NCBI GenBank assembly: GCA_964006375.1
Contig: OZ023265.1
Coordinates: forward strand, 162,962,118-163,026,117
Source of the DNA: Tillus elongatus
Taxonomy: Eukaryota > Arthropoda > Insecta > Coleoptera > Cleridae
Length of the DNA: 64,000 nt
Direction of reading: 5' to 3'
In this document: piece by piece, positions 1-12,945 of the stretch
Layout of the letters: each line of letters opens with the position of its first letter
Numbering within the stretch: the stretch's first letter is position 1
Translations under genes and position numbers: made by a program
The notes under the pieces: generated by a model
Told to the model about the DNA's origin: nothing
Seen by the model: the letters and a program-made list of their open reading frames with translations, nothing else
The model's database searches: none

Positions 1-488
1 AAGTTCATAGGCCTTGCGTTTTCCCATTGTCCAACTTTTTGTTGGTTGCACTCTTTTGAAACAACCACACACAAAAAAACTATCCTTATCAACTAACTGC
101 GTCTTTTCTTATAATTGGTTTTTACAAAAAACTTATTTTTAACTTAATATTATAAATGTATAATATAGTAAATGTACTTACTACCTAAGGATAAACATAA
201 AATCGTCATATACTATTAAAACTCTATAAATAAAAACAAGGCTATTGTTCTGAGTTCTATTGTATTTTAACGACTTTTGCTTCGTGAAATTTAAAATTTA
301 CTACATGTAAAAAAGAAATCATTGTTCTGTATTCTTTTAGCTGTCTTGATATCCCTTATTTAATCCTAAAATATTTTACACTCTCAATTATACAGGGCAT
401 TTAAATATTAGGACGTATTAATTTTATGTACATTGGTCCGTTTTACTCTACAATAATGTTTCTAATTTTCTTACATATTTTCTATCAA
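1..488. other. AT-rich stretch, no gene seen
   Basis: No open frame with recognisable protein motifs and no repeat I could match elsewhere in the window. Confidence 0.5.
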
Positions 489-491
489 TAG

Positions 492-573
<82 letters not shown>

Positions 574-730
574 GTATCCGCGCGATAACACAAAAAATAC
601 TAAACTGATTTCCAACTTGCAAAAATCTTGCTTGGGCAAAAACCGAGGTCAAGTTCGTTAATCAGCCTTTATGATCAAGCTTTTCCGGCGGAAAATCTGA
701 GAAAACTTTTTGAAAACGCTATATTTTTGC
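489..730 (-). repeat. (TA)n tract with partial modular-repeat body
   Basis: About 34 TA units (from ~493) pass into TATG units and then into a flank beginning CGCGATAACACAAAAAAT. This is a diverged form of the flank next to most (TA)n tracts here (consensus CCGATAACTCAAAAAATAA). It is a partial, decayed copy of the modular (TA)n-core repeat. The open frame across it (Ile-Tyr repeats) is an artefact of the dinucleotide. Confidence 0.6.
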
Positions 731-838
731 AAGTATCAGAACATAACACTGAAGTTGTTTAGAGCAACCGTTCGTTAAATACACCAACTACGGATAAAAA
801 TGACCGTGGCTGAATGAGTGCTCCTCGAGGCCAGAACA

Positions 839-1423
<585 letters not shown>

Positions 1424-1477
1424 TTTGCGAAGTACACTTGAAGAACCCAAATCACCACAACACATATCTTTTAGAGA

Positions 1478-1518
1478 CCTTACGATCGTTTCACTAACCA
1501 CGTTAGCAGCATCAGAGG
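1478..1518 (-). ncRNA. Hammerhead ribozyme motif, one core base changed
   Basis: On the minus strand: 3-bp helix I (CCU/AGG), core CUGAUGC where CUGAUGA is expected, a 6-bp helix II (GCUAAC with GUUAGU), GAAA, a minimal helix III around loop GAUC, and GUA as cleavage triplet. The last core A has become C, so the copy is probably weak or inactive. Confidence 0.55.
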
Positions 1519-1543
1519 ATGATGCTAATTCAGAATTTTTCAT

Positions 1544-1575
1544 CCTCTGATGACGCTAACATGGTTAGCGTAAGG
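1544..1575 (+). ncRNA. Broken hammerhead ribozyme motif
   Basis: CCU, an intact CUGAUGA core and a perfect 7-bp helix II (CGCUAAC/GUUAGCG) are present. Compared with the inverted left arm, nine bases holding the GAAA box and helix III are missing before TAAGG. The copy cannot fold as a hammerhead. Confidence 0.5.
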
Positions 1576-1628
1576 TCTTTAAAAATATATGTTGTGGTGA
1601 TTTGGGTTCTCCAAGTGTACTTATCAGT

Positions 1629-2240
1629 CAGGGGCGGCTCCTCAATAAGTGCGCCCGTGCGCGCGCACTGCCACCTGCCGTGGAAAAAACAGTATTTTTG
1701 CTATGCTATATTTTAATGAATTTTTATTTACTTTGTTACCTCCTGCATTCAACAAACAAAATTAATATATCGTGGATCGCAGAGTCGGCAGCCATTAATA
1801 CAGAATCAGAATAAGTATAGTGTTAATGGTTGCAGACGTTATATACATCCATATATGTCAGTCGCGCGGTGGTGTGTATTTTTCGGCGCTCTGAGGAAAT
1901 GCGATACTTCAATACGAAATGATCGACTATCTTCGTCGAAAACGACCGAATAAGCAATCTGGTTGTGCGATTTTAAATTCCACACTTGCAGTTTGCAGTG
2001 GACTTTTCGCATAGCGTGTGTAGTAATTTTGAATACCGCTGAAGCGTTGCTTTTCCACTTTAAAACGAGTAAAAACCTTCCTTAGAAGTTCTATGTCGAA
2101 TGATGGACTTAATGCGCTAGCAATGTTGGCAATAAACAGGGACTTTATATTTGAAATACCGAACTTTGATGAAAGAGTTTTAGAACAGTTTGTGGCTATC
2201 AAAAATAGACGTATGGATTTTTCGTTCAAGGAATGAGTAT
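1629..2240 (+). pseudogene. hAT transposon remnant (transposase C-terminus)
   Basis: At ~1630 the sequence CAGGGGCGGCTCCTC resembles the terminal repeat of hAT elements. The frame ending in the stop at ~2236 reads LNALAMLAINRDFIFEI, a run of residues around FDERVLEQF, then RRMDFSFKE. This fits the hAT C-terminal dimerisation domain, where a conserved 'SLAILSIEN' type segment is followed by a basic end. Upstream codons in all frames contain stops, so only a decayed C-terminus remains. No second terminal repeat was found nearby. A 100-residue open frame on the opposite strand (1927-2229) is a shadow. Confidence 0.5.
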
Positions 2241-2454
2241 AGGCATGTTATGTTATAACTTATAAACTAAAGTGAATGCTGAGTGTTGACAGAATTGTGA
2301 TTTGTGTTAATAATTATCAAAGGACTTTTTAACTACTATAACCTATAACTAACTAGAGGAAAACTTGGTAAGTAGTTAATAATTATAAAGTTTAGTTAGT
2401 TTAGTACGTAGGTTTTATTATAATACATTTTCGGGGAAAAAAGAGGCAAGCCCT

Positions 2455-2583
2455 TCATTTTTAGCGAATTTTTATTTTAAAAAATTCACAAATGGAGAGA
2501 CTTTGTAATTTTTTTTTCAAATGAGCGCGAACTAGGACCCCTAGAACACATATCCGGGGTCAGTTTCAATTTTTATATGTTTA

Positions 2584-2659
<76 letters not shown>

Positions 2660-3155
2660 TGTGTGTATTCAACCGATAATTCAAAAAATAACCAACTGAT
2701 TTCGATGAAACTCGGTGCCTTTTCTTTTATTAATGCCTTGGATGAGTTCGTTAGTCAGGAAAATCAGATAAGGTTTTCCATGAAAATTTTGAGTTTTGTT
2801 TAAAAAAAATAATCTTTTTCTCCGAAAATTACAAAGCTATTTTAATGAAATCTGGTGGATATGTTGCCTTGTAAAAGACCTTACTACACACTAAAATTCA
2901 ACTTTCTACATTTTTAGAAAATTGAGTTATTCAAATTTTGAGTTTTCTTTTGGCAAAAAAAAAATTTTCTCCGAAAATTACAAAGTTATTTTGATGAAAT
3001 TTGGTGGATATGTTGCCCTGGGTAAGACCTTAGTATACCTTACTATACACCAAAATGCAACTTTCTAAGTTTGTAGAAACTTGAGTTGTTCAAATTTGAA
3101 GCATTTAATAAAAATTCACTACCATAACGCACTTGCTGCGTCCCGAACTTTTTTT
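2455..3155 (-). repeat. Modular (TA)n-core repeat, near-complete copy
   Basis: Read on the minus strand: the inverted end GGACGCAGCAAGTGCGTTAT (complement at ~3125-3150), a body with two tandem half-units of ~165 bp (each containing a CCGAAAATTACAAAG match), the (TA)n/TATG tract at 2586-2662, the CCCCGGATATG segment, and a degenerate hairpin end near 2457-2490. It is one of the two clearest whole copies; the other is 8707-9395 in opposite orientation. No transposase is encoded. Confidence 0.7.
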
Positions 3156-3654
3156 TTCTTGAGCACCCCCAATGCATTAAGGCACGAGCCGCTACTGTTA
3201 TCAATGCTCATCACAGGTTCCAGTTTTCACGTAGTGAGTATTTTGCTGAATTTTGTTTCCCACTAACGGTTTGGTTGATTTTGCAAGAGTACTCGACCGA
3301 ACCTTCTGACAGTCAACAAGACCAGAGAAAGGTATCCCAAAAATAAATCGGCTTGTAAGAACTCTACAGTAACATATTCTGACAAATTTTAAACAAATGT
3401 CAAGTGGCAAATCGATCCCAGTGAGTAATAGGTTTCAACGTCGTATTAGATTCAATGATCTCCAGGGTCAGCAAAGTACAAACGGGGATGACGTGTTGGT
3501 ATCTCACAACCTCAACGACATACTTCAAAAACTGGAAACGTTACAAAGACTCGGGATGTAATCCGAGAAAATCCTGTGAATTTTATTTTATGCACTACCA
3601 CAGGGCATTGTCTAGGTATTATTTATCTCAATCTTCTATTAGACAGAATAACAT
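3156..3654. other. No gene recognised
   Basis: Short open frames on both strands (3201-3410 on -, part of 3455-3799 on +) have no recognisable motif. I see no splice-bounded coding signal. Confidence 0.4.
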
Positions 3655-3785
3655 TATTTATTTAGGTCAGGTCAGGTCAGGTTGTTTGCTCAATTTTATT
3701 CCAATCCGTTCAGCCGTTTGTGAGCGCTGGAGTAAGAAACAAACCACAAACATCAAAACTTTCACATTTATAATATTAGTAGGAT
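3655..3785 (+). mobile_element. RTE-like LINE 3'-terminal fragment
   Basis: After GGTCA repeats the sequence reads CCAATCCGTTCAGCCGTTTG, then an AAACAAACCACAAACATC-type stretch, then TTTATAATATTAGTAGGAT. This arrangement is what I recognise as the 3' end of RTE-type non-LTR elements in insects. No coding part adjoins it. Confidence 0.5.
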
Positions 3786-4414
3786 TTTTAACAGTCTGAA
3801 AAAATATGTTTTAGATTCTTTATAAAAAATTGTAAGAACAAGTAGAACTACCTAATTATAAATACAAAAATATATTGTCCCTGTTTTTTTCTAATATGTG
3901 ATTCAGTAAGCTAAAAGCACACCGTAAGAAACCATTCTTTATTATGCTGTGCTAAAACACTGAAGCCATGAAGTTAAAACCACAGCATACTTTAACTATG
4001 TTGTGTTAAACTGTGACTGTTTTCAGATGTTTATCAACATAAAAATTCAATTTTTATTCAGATTACTCTATACAACGCCCATAATTAGCCATAAATGTTT
4101 AAAAGTGGCGTCGGGTCGTAATTTCCAGTCAAACACATCATAAATATCCAGATAGTGAAGTCGATAAGCGTATTCTTAAACAGACATCAAACGCTTGAAG
4201 AGCTTTAACAGAACAACTGTTAAAGTCTTCAACATGCTGCATTTAGTGCAGTCTAACTCACTTTACATTCCATGTTCTAAGATAAGTACATGTAAAGCAC
4301 CCCTAATACAAAAACTGTAATAGCCGGCCTCGGCCTCGCTGAGAAGTATCCGACTACATACAATAAATAAACTTCAAAATCAGGATTTTAAGAACCAACG
4401 GAAATTGTAAAAAG
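3786..4414. other. Gene-less; contains small palindromic repeat
   Basis: At ~3905-3960 the stretch TAAAAGCACACCGTAAGAAA followed by a TTATTATGCTGTG segment is the reverse complement of a segment at ~13855-13895. This suggests a small inverted-repeat element present twice. Nothing else recognised. Confidence 0.4.
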
Positions 4415-4810
4415 TTTGGGATGCAGCAAGTGCATTATAGTAGTGAATTTTCATAAGAATTGTACAATATTAGTAAGATATACTATTAAAACTACTTCTT
4501 TAAATTTAAATGGACCTTGGAGATCGGAGTCCGAGTTAGCGATTATTTAAACAAATTTATATTTTATATGGAGCTAAAAAATTAAAAATTGGTCTTAGAT
4601 ATAATATGTACTAAGTACTGCAAGTGTCTTTAAAAAAATTGTGTTGCAAATTTTATTAAAGTTACAAAATTTTCTCAGAAAAAAAAATTATTTACAAAGG
4701 GAATGTACCTGACAAATTATACATATGACAGGTATTTTTCCATATTAATTGCTTGGATGGTTTTGTTTTAGTCAACCCATCCAGTTTTTGCAAACAATAA
4801 ACAACAAAAA
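4415..4810 (+). repeat. ~400-bp MITE-like element G
   Basis: Starts with a GGATGCAGCAAGTGCATTAT end, followed by an internal segment (TTGTACAATATTAGTAAGAT) and ending near AACAATAAACAACAAAA. It is the reverse complement, along nearly its whole length, of 12536-12945, and its left part matches 60080 back to ~59990. It is non-coding. Confidence 0.65.
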
Positions 4811-4984
4811 AGGTTTTTTAGAACAAATTTGTAGTTATCCGCGAAGCTCATTATGTTATTGTTCCTTAATTTAGTACCACGTGCGTTTACATAGGTGTTA
4901 CTATGGTTGAAGATTGAAGATTCTGGCTTAAGGGGAAATTTATTGACCTATTGGAGTTAAAATATTTGTACGAAAATTTTCTAC

Positions 4985-5568
<584 letters not shown>

Positions 5569-6010
5569 TGTCGATTGAAAAGCGCAACATTTAACGCGTT
5601 ATAACTTTAAAAATATTGATTTGAGAAAAAAAGTTTTCAGTAAAAAATTGTAGGAAATTTGTCGATTGAAAAGTTAATATAAGCATTTTATTTCTTAAAC
5701 AATTATTAACCAAGATATAGGTAAAAAAGTCAATAAATGAATGCTAATACGTTGTAAACGGTGAGTAATACAAAAAAAAAGATGAAAAATGTAATTATCT
5801 ACAATAAAGGTCATTAACATTTTTGGCCTAAAGTGCACGGTTATGGAGATATAGGCCGAACCGTTTTTTATCAAAATGGCGGCACTTCCGCCCTCCTAAT
5901 TTGTAAGGATTTTGTGTTTTTACATTCAGCACGTAATTCTGAACCTATCTATAAAAAAAATAACTCCTGTAATTTAATGCATTATGGACAAGAGTAACGG
6001 GCTCCTCTAT
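5569..6010 (+). repeat. Interspersed repeat E (~420 bp)
   Basis: Non-coding repeat running from a GTCGATTGAAAAG segment to ATTGCCTGTAC. It is present in reverse at 25745-26165 and as a partial forward copy at 26825-27062. All three abut the long-body module or a LINE end, so it may be a further part of the modular repeat. It contains AAAATGGCGGCACTTCCGCC. Confidence 0.7.
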
Positions 6011-6374
6011 TGCCTGTACGATTTTTCTTATACGATTTTTTAGATAAATGTGAAGAGAAGTTGATCATATTTATATTTTAACTATATGAAAGTTATTAAG
6101 TATATATGGTTATGGTCGTTCAATGCTCATGGAATATAATGAGCTCGTTAAATTTTTAAATTAATAAACGTTACAGGTGGGGCGCTTTAAACAGAGTTCT
6201 GGCGGTGTACGTGAGTTATTTTTTGATAATTGTACTCTTGTAGAGAAAAGCGTTGCGGACGCCTTTGGTAAATATTTTTACTTTAGGTATGTATGCGTCG
6301 TCTTTTGCCAAATGCTGTTTTAAACATTAACTCCATAACAGCGGCCGATTTTTTTTTTTTCAATAATAATAATA
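6011..6374. other. No gene seen
   Basis: No open frame with recognisable motifs and no repeat relation noticed in this stretch. Confidence 0.4.
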
Positions 6375-6445
6375 GTCTCTTCAGAAAGATATTCTCATGA
6401 AATGAATTTACGGTCCATGACTTGACCACAAAGAAAATATTGGAA
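6375..6445. repeat. 70-bp dispersed repeat
   Basis: TCTTCAGAAAGATATTCTCA and the following TTGACCACAAAGAAAATATT recur at ~10496-10565 in the same orientation, next to a second pair of related sequences (7939-8130 and 10632-10862). Confidence 0.6.
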
Positions 6446-7939
6446 AATTGTGTCACCGATATTCGACCCCCACAAATTCAACCCCAAATTTAATTTCAGC
6501 ACATAATCCCAGATATTTGATAAAATTTAAAGTTTTCTAATAAACAAACCCTAAAACGTTATATTACTCGTGTTTTGACAAAAAAAAATCAATTTTCACC
6601 AAATCACCCCCCACTCATCATCTACCCCCTGGAACGATTTTACCCTAAAACAATCTCAATCGTTCGTTTGTCGGGTGCTCACTGTATACAAAATTTGAAG
6701 ATGATATCTTCATTCGTTCGAAAGCTATTGCGCCTACTAACAGACAGACATGCAGGCCGACAGACCGACCGACCGACAGTCCAAAAAGAAAATTGGCTCC
6801 CAAATCAAGTTTTTTACCGGTTTTAAGACCTCTTGCACAGTTTTAGTAAGAAAAAATTCGAAATTTCTGTCACCGATATTCCACACCCAGAAATTCAATC
6901 CCTAATTTAATTTCAGCACATAATCCCAGATATTTGATAAAATTTAAAGTTTTCTAATAAACAAACACTAAAACGTTATGTTACTCGTGTTTTGACAAAA
7001 AAAAACAATTTTCACCGAATCACCCCCATTCATCCTCTACCCCCTGGGGCGATTTTACCCTAAAACAATCTCATTCGTTCGTTTGTCGGGGGCTCACTGT
7101 ATACCAAATTTGAAGATGATATCTTCATTCGTTCGAAAGCTATTGCGCCTACTAACAGACATACATACAGGCCGACAGACCTACAGACCAAAAAAAAAAT
7201 TGATTCCCAAATAAAGTTTTTTGTCGGTTTTAAGACTTCTTACACCGTTTTAGTAAGAAAAAATTCGAAATTTCTGTCGCCGATATTCCTCCCAGAAATT
7301 CAACCCCTAATTTAATTTCAACACAGAGTACCAGATGTTTGATGAAATAAAAAAATTTCTAATAAACAAACCCTAAAACGTTGTATTACTCGAGTTGTTG
7401 AGGGAAACGGAGGATAGTTAGCGAATAGCTTTTATAACTAGGATAATATGGACATGGTAACGATGTAGTAAAATTTAATAATAAAAATAAATTTAAAATT
7501 TTTTACAAACTAATTTAACCGAATGAATATAAAACCGAAATCTTTACATAATGAAATCTTAATTAAAAGTCTACTTATCTCTACATAATTAAAATCAAAA
7601 GTATCGCTAATGTTTAGCAACACCACTATTTATAACCTTGCTTGTTCTACATTATTAAGAATTTACAAACATCATCAGTCAGCATTCCTTGTACTGTACT
7701 CTGCAATTCCAACTTGTTTATTATTTAGATAAATATGTAATATTATTTCAATGCCAATGTTTATACGCCTAATAATGCCCTACTGCATAGCTTCCTGTTC
7801 CATGAACACGAGTTTTAACGAAAAAATATTAATTTTCGCCAAATCACCCCCCATTCATCCCCTACCCTCTGGAGCGATTTTACCCGCAAACAATCCGAAC
7901 CGTTAGTTTGTCGGATGCTAACTGCATACCAAATATGAT
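6446..7939 (+). repeat. Three tandem ~415-bp units, third interrupted
   Basis: Unit 1 is about 6446-6865, unit 2 about 6866-7275, unit 3 begins at 7276, breaks at ~7400 and resumes at ~7806. Each unit carries CACCGATATTC, AATTTAATTTCAGCACA, CTACCCCCTGG and CATTCGTTCGAAAGCTATTG landmarks. The 6575-6826 open frame lies inside unit 1 and shows no known domain. The interrupting ~405 bp (7400-7805) is unrelated to the unit. Confidence 0.75.
7400..7805. mobile_element. Insertion within the third tandem unit
   Basis: This ~405-bp block separates the two halves of the third tandem unit. Short CGAGTT sequences lie at both junctions and could be a target duplication. No coding motif or terminal repeat was recognised, so its class is unknown. 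Confidence 0.4.
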
Positions 7940-8170
7940 AGAGTATTAGAGGACTTCAACGCAATGGAGCAAGATTACCTTTCTCGAGCCACGGGTACCA
8001 TCATTAAAAGAGCCATCAAATGCCTGGAAGTGAACCTTGCAAATTTCGAACATTTATTGTGAAGTGATAACACACAAATCTCTTTGTTCCCTAATAATGC
8101 TTTACTCTTATGAAATTTTGGACGAAACACTCCATTCTTAGAATTTTTTTAGTAGTATTCTGATCATGTA
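7939..8170 (+). pseudogene. Transposase C-terminal fragment, copy 1
   Basis: The + strand reads RVLEDFNAMEQDYLSR, then a basic segment ending CLEVNLANFEHLL and a stop at ~8061. An end of the form 'R..KCIE..G..FEHL' is typical of IS630/mariner-like (DDE_3) transposases. I infer that class; no catalytic residue remains. The segment and about 110 bp after the stop recur at 10632-10862. Confidence 0.45.
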
Positions 8171-8706
8171 ACGAAATGATCTGTGTTTATGTGGACATCT
8201 CTTTGCAACCACACGCCATCTTCTATTAATAATTCGATTATACTCCTCGTAAATAAAAGTTATATTCAAAAGTCGTCGCATATTTTACTTATGTCGGAAG
8301 ATGACGTTTAAAGTATTCATCTCATAGGCAACCTGATAAACAGTCTGGAAATGTAGCCTTGTCTGTTTTACCTTGGAAGTATGTCTACTCCAGACGTCGT
8401 CACGTTCAGAAGTTATATAAACCTGATAAACTAACTAATAATTATTTCTTATCGCAAATAGTGTTTAAATATCTTCAAATCAGTGGGACTTTGGTATAGG
8501 GAATGCTGATACCAATCGAAAGAACAATAAAAAATACATGAAGTAACGTTATAAAATATAGAGTATTCTATTGAAAATAAGAGCGTTATTAGGTTTTAAA
8601 GTTGTCACGATTAACCGGTCTATTTCGGACACCCTGTCAAACTTGTAAATTGAAAATATTTTGTGGCATTTCAGAATTTGCATTTTTAAATTTCAACTCT
8701 TCAGGT
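8171..8706. other. No gene seen
   Basis: AT-rich, without recognisable frames or repeat relations. Confidence 0.4.
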
Positions 8707-9395
<689 letters not shown>

Positions 9396-10495
9396 GTGTA
9401 AATGTGACAGTGTTTTTTAAGAAATTTTTGAATAAGTGAAATATCTGGAAAATGGTTGAGAAAAATGACATAACATGTTAGTAAAACCTACCATAAAATT
9501 TAGATCTAGATCCGGAATAAAAACACCATATTGCATTTGAAATAAGAAAGTTGACGTCTACTTCCGGTATAACCGGAAGACCCATACTAACGTCAATATC
9601 TTAAGTGAACTGGAAATTTCGAGAAACCCACGTGCAGGAATTTTCAGAATTCAATTGTGAGCCGTACTCCAGAAACGGCTAATAGGAGGTCTACGTGGGA
9701 CACCTGTAGGTGTCCGTCCATCTTAAAAAGGTTACACCAGGGTTTTCACGTAAACTGTCTCAGTTTTTAAAGCAACTATTGCACGAAAAGAACTGATGTG
9801 GAGATCCATTGAGACATGCAGACTTTCCATTTACAATGTTTGCAGTGTTTTAGTTCGAGAGAATGATACATTATAGTACGTCACGGCAACTGCAGTTATT
9901 TTATAATTTACTATGAGAAGGTGAACTTTTGCTGGCGGTATGTCTGCAGCGATCAATCTTGCCACGGCATAGACCTGCAACATTCAAGTATTCAGAGGTT
10001 GATACCACCAGACAGTATAGAGAACCCTTCACTCCTCTGCCAATTCAACTTCATAGCGGAAACCTGCCGCTTAGTCAGGAAAACATTAATGCAATACAGC
10101 AGCATTGTGCTGAAAACTGCCATTTTCTCATAGTTACTTGAGATTTTATAACGCGCTACCCTTTTAATGTATAAATTACTCGGCATTTTGCACTGTATAA
10201 AAGACATAATCGCTTTCACTCGTGCCTGCAACGTGTGTGCATTACTGTTTTTGTATGAGAATCGTTTTACATATACGAGGTCTCTTTACTATCTCTTGAC
10301 GATGTCTACAAACTATTTCTGCATTTGCAATAAATTAGGAGGACAATAGTATCATTAAGAAAATTCACTAAATTTTCGTTGAGAAAATCCACTAATAGAG
10401 AGGTCAAATGATGATACTGCATGTATCCGAGCGATAACTTAAAAAATAGTGTTGTAAATAAAATCATAAGTTGCACATAGCTGTGATAATTTATT
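9396..10495. other. No gene recognised
   Basis: Contains an inverted repeat, CTTCCGGTATAACCGGAAG, at ~9561-9580 and overlapping short frames at 9921-10231 on both strands without known motifs. Confidence 0.35.
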
Positions 10496-10631
10496 CTCTT
10501 CAGAAAGACATTATCGTGGAATGAATTAGAGCCCATAACTTGACCACAAAGAAAATATTTGTAACTGGATGTTAGTATCTGGGCGTGCATTAAGAACAAA
10601 GTTTACCATGGACCACCCACTACAAAACAAA

Positions 10632-10862
10632 ATATGATAGCTAGAGTATTAGAGGCCTTCAACGCAATGGAGCAAGATTACCCTTCTCGAGCCACGGGTG
10701 CCATCATTAAAAGCGCCATCAAATGCCTCGAAGTGAACGTTGCAAATTTCGAACATTTATTGTGAAGTGATAACACACAAATCTCGTTGTTCCCTAATAA
10801 TGCTTTACTCTTATGAAATTTTGAACGAAACACTCCAATCTTAGAAATTTTTGAAGCATTTA
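10632..10862 (+). pseudogene. Transposase C-terminal fragment, copy 2
   Basis: Reads RVLEAFNAMEQDYPSR through to CLEVNVANFEHLL and stop, nearly the same as 7939-8061, and stays similar for another ~100 bp after the stop. It ends in the inverted end of a modular repeat at 10866-10903. The 70-bp repeat also found at 6375 lies just upstream. It is probably the tail of one mariner/IS630-like element duplicated with its surroundings. Confidence 0.45.
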
Positions 10863-10865
10863 ATG

Positions 10866-12300
10866 AAAATTCGCTACCATAACTCACTTGCTGCGTCCCG
10901 AATTTATTTTATTTTTACAAACAGGCATTATATTTCGATGGAAAATGCAAAAATGCAATAAGATAAGGCGTGCTCGATTAAAAAAAAAAGAAAATTTGTA
11001 TCACCAACCACTTATAGGTCAGCCTGTGATTGTATAAATAGTTTTTAAGATGTAGCTCATGACACCCTATAATTAATGTATACATTTTTTTCGTATCTTG
11101 TGTAATAACGTATATATTGAGCATTATTGATTTTTTACGAAAACTCGACAAAAATTATATACCATTAACAATAAACTCAATAGCTGAGACTACTGCCAAA
11201 GAATCAGAGAAAGGGTCTATTTGAAATGAATTTTCTGCAAACATTTTAGTAAAATGAACGACAATGGCGGTTGAAGCTAAAACTTCAGGCTTTGTAAAAC
11301 ATTCTTCTTGAGACATTTTCTTTCCATAGCTCGTATTAGTTTCATGTTCTTTGCCTAAATGTTGCCAATTTTTAGTGATTTTTTTTAAATCACTAATGAA
11401 GAGATCCCGACTTTTGAATTTTGAAAAAATTTCTTCAAATGAGCGGTAGTTACGCCCCCTAGAACACATGTCTGAGGTCAGTTTCATGACTCAAAAAATA
11501 ATGGGCCGATTTTGATTAAATTTGGTGAATACCTTCCTTTTGCAAGTGGCTTGGATATGTTCGTTATCCAGGAAAATCGGACCAGGTTTTCTCGGAAAGT
11601 TTTGTGTTTTCTTTCGAAAAAAAAATATATCTCCGGAAATAACAAAGTAAGGGCAGCCAAAATTGGTGCGCGGGTTTAAGTCGTTATAGGCTAATTACCT
11701 ACCACAATTTAGCTCTGTAGGTTAAAAGACAAAAAAGTTAAAGGCATTTAAAGAAAAATAACTTGTGGTTTTCCTCAATACGTCAAAGTCGCGATTTAAA
11801 AAGTTAAAATTGGCAACATTTAGGCAATGAACTTGACGCTAATACGGGCTATGGAAAGAAAATGTCTCAAGAAGAATGTTTTACAAACCTTGAAGTCTTA
11901 GCTTTAACCGTCACTGTCCTTCATTTTACTAAAATATTTCCAAAAAATTTTCAAACATACCCTTTCTCTGATGCTTTGGCAGTAGTCTTAGCTATAGAGT
12001 TTATCGTTTAAGATATATAGTTTTTGTCAAATTTTCGTAAAAAATCAATAAAGCTCAATATATCCGTTATTATAGAAGATACGAAAAAAATGTGTACATT
12101 AATTATATGGTGTCTTGAGCTAAATCTTAAAAAATATTTCTACAATCACAGGCTGGCCCATAAGTCGTTGGTGATACAAATTTCCTTTTTTTTATCGAAG
12201 ATGCCTTATGTTATTGCATTTTTGCATTTTCCATCAAAATATAATGCATGTTTGTAAGAAAAGAAATTTAGGACGCAGCATGTGCGTTATGCTAGCAAAT
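10866..12300. repeat. Head-to-head pair of long-body modular repeats
   Basis: From 10866 the order is GGACGCAG end (complement), long body in reverse, hairpin end at ~11375-11402 (GTGATTTTTTTTAAATCAC) and the CCCGAC...GTCAGTTTC flank to ~11487. Then, with no (TA)n tract, a second long body runs forward to a GGACGCAGCATGTGCGTTAT end at ~12274. The two bodies are mutual inverted repeats of roughly 450 bp. The minus-strand frame 11155-11487 (110 codons) covers the segment that is open in other copies. Confidence 0.65.
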
Positions 12301-12535
12301 TTTCATTAAATGCTTCCAATTTGACTAGCTCAATTTGCTATTAACCTATAGGTTGACCAAGAAATCAAATACATTTTCAAAGTTATTTTGGTTAAACATG
12401 GCACATTGCTTCTACTATATTGGTTATACTGGTAACCAAATTTGATGCCTGCTTTATTTAAAGAAACACATATTTGCTATTAAAAACATTTTTATGAAAA
12501 TTCATTACCATAATGCACTTGCTGCGTCCAGACTT
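12264..12535. repeat. ~270-bp MITE-like element M
   Basis: Bounded by inverted ends: GGACGCAGCATGTGCGTTAT on the left and the complement of GGACGCAGCAAGTGCATTAT on the right. The internal part has the TTGGTTATACTGGTAACCAA segment seen in other M copies (29155-29475, 30330-30655, 17755-18235). It is non-coding. Confidence 0.65.
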
Positions 12536-12945
12536 TTGTTGTTTATTGTTTGCAAAAAACTGAATGGGTTGACCAAAACAAAACCATCCAAGCAATTAAT
12601 CAGGAAAAATACCTGCCATGTTTATAATTTGACAGGCACATTCCCTTTATAAATATTTTTTTTCTGAAAAACTTTTGTAACTTTAATGGAATTTGTAACA
12701 CCATTTTTTTAAATGCCCTTGCAGTACTTACATGTTATATCTAAGTCCAAATTTTAAAATTTTCTAGCTCCATATAAAATATAATTTTTTTCAAATAATC
12801 GCTAACTGGGACCTCTTAAAACTGATTTCCAAGGTCCATTGAAATTTAAAGATTTAGTTTTAATAATATATCTTACTAATAGTGTACAATTCTTATGCAA
12901 ATTCACTACTATAACGCACTTGCTGCGCCCCGAAATTTTTTATTT
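12536..12945 (-). repeat. ~400-bp MITE-like element G, inverted copy
   Basis: Reverse complement of 4415-4810, from the GTTTATTGTTTGCAAAAAAC segment to the GTGCAAGTGCGTTAT-type end at 12905-12940. It directly abuts element M. Confidence 0.65.

Larger units (their letters stand above)
1424..1628. mobile_element. Inverted pair of Penelope-like element ends
   Basis: Two arms of about 90 bp in inverted orientation, separated by a short spacer. The left arm starts near GTACACTTGAAGAACCCAAA and the right arm ends with its complement, TTTGGGTTCTCCAAGTGTAC. Each arm carries a decayed hammerhead-ribozyme-like segment next to the spacer. One arm recurs at 60644-60735 and a short piece at 47738-47767. 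Hammerhead motifs in the long-terminal-repeat-like ends of Penelope-like elements are established. Assignment of this family is inferred from the motif; no coding part adjoins it. Confidence 0.55.

Noticed and set aside
448..639. Ile-Tyr-rich open frames across (TA)n tracts (also at 4997, 13403, 16738, 18863, 27873, 31607, 58723, 61306-61829)
   Set aside because: Any TA dinucleotide tract is open in all frames as Ile-Tyr repeats. Flanking codons show no conserved protein, except the tract inside LINE copy 1.
7670..7720. Hammerhead candidate from TCATCAG on the minus strand
   Set aside because: CUGAUGA is present, but no GAAA with pairing helices II and III follows. The same holds for TCATCAG at ~22017.
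6446..7939. CRISPR-like array
   Set aside because: Three long diverged units with no short spacer/repeat alternation, in a eukaryotic context; an ordinary tandem repeat.
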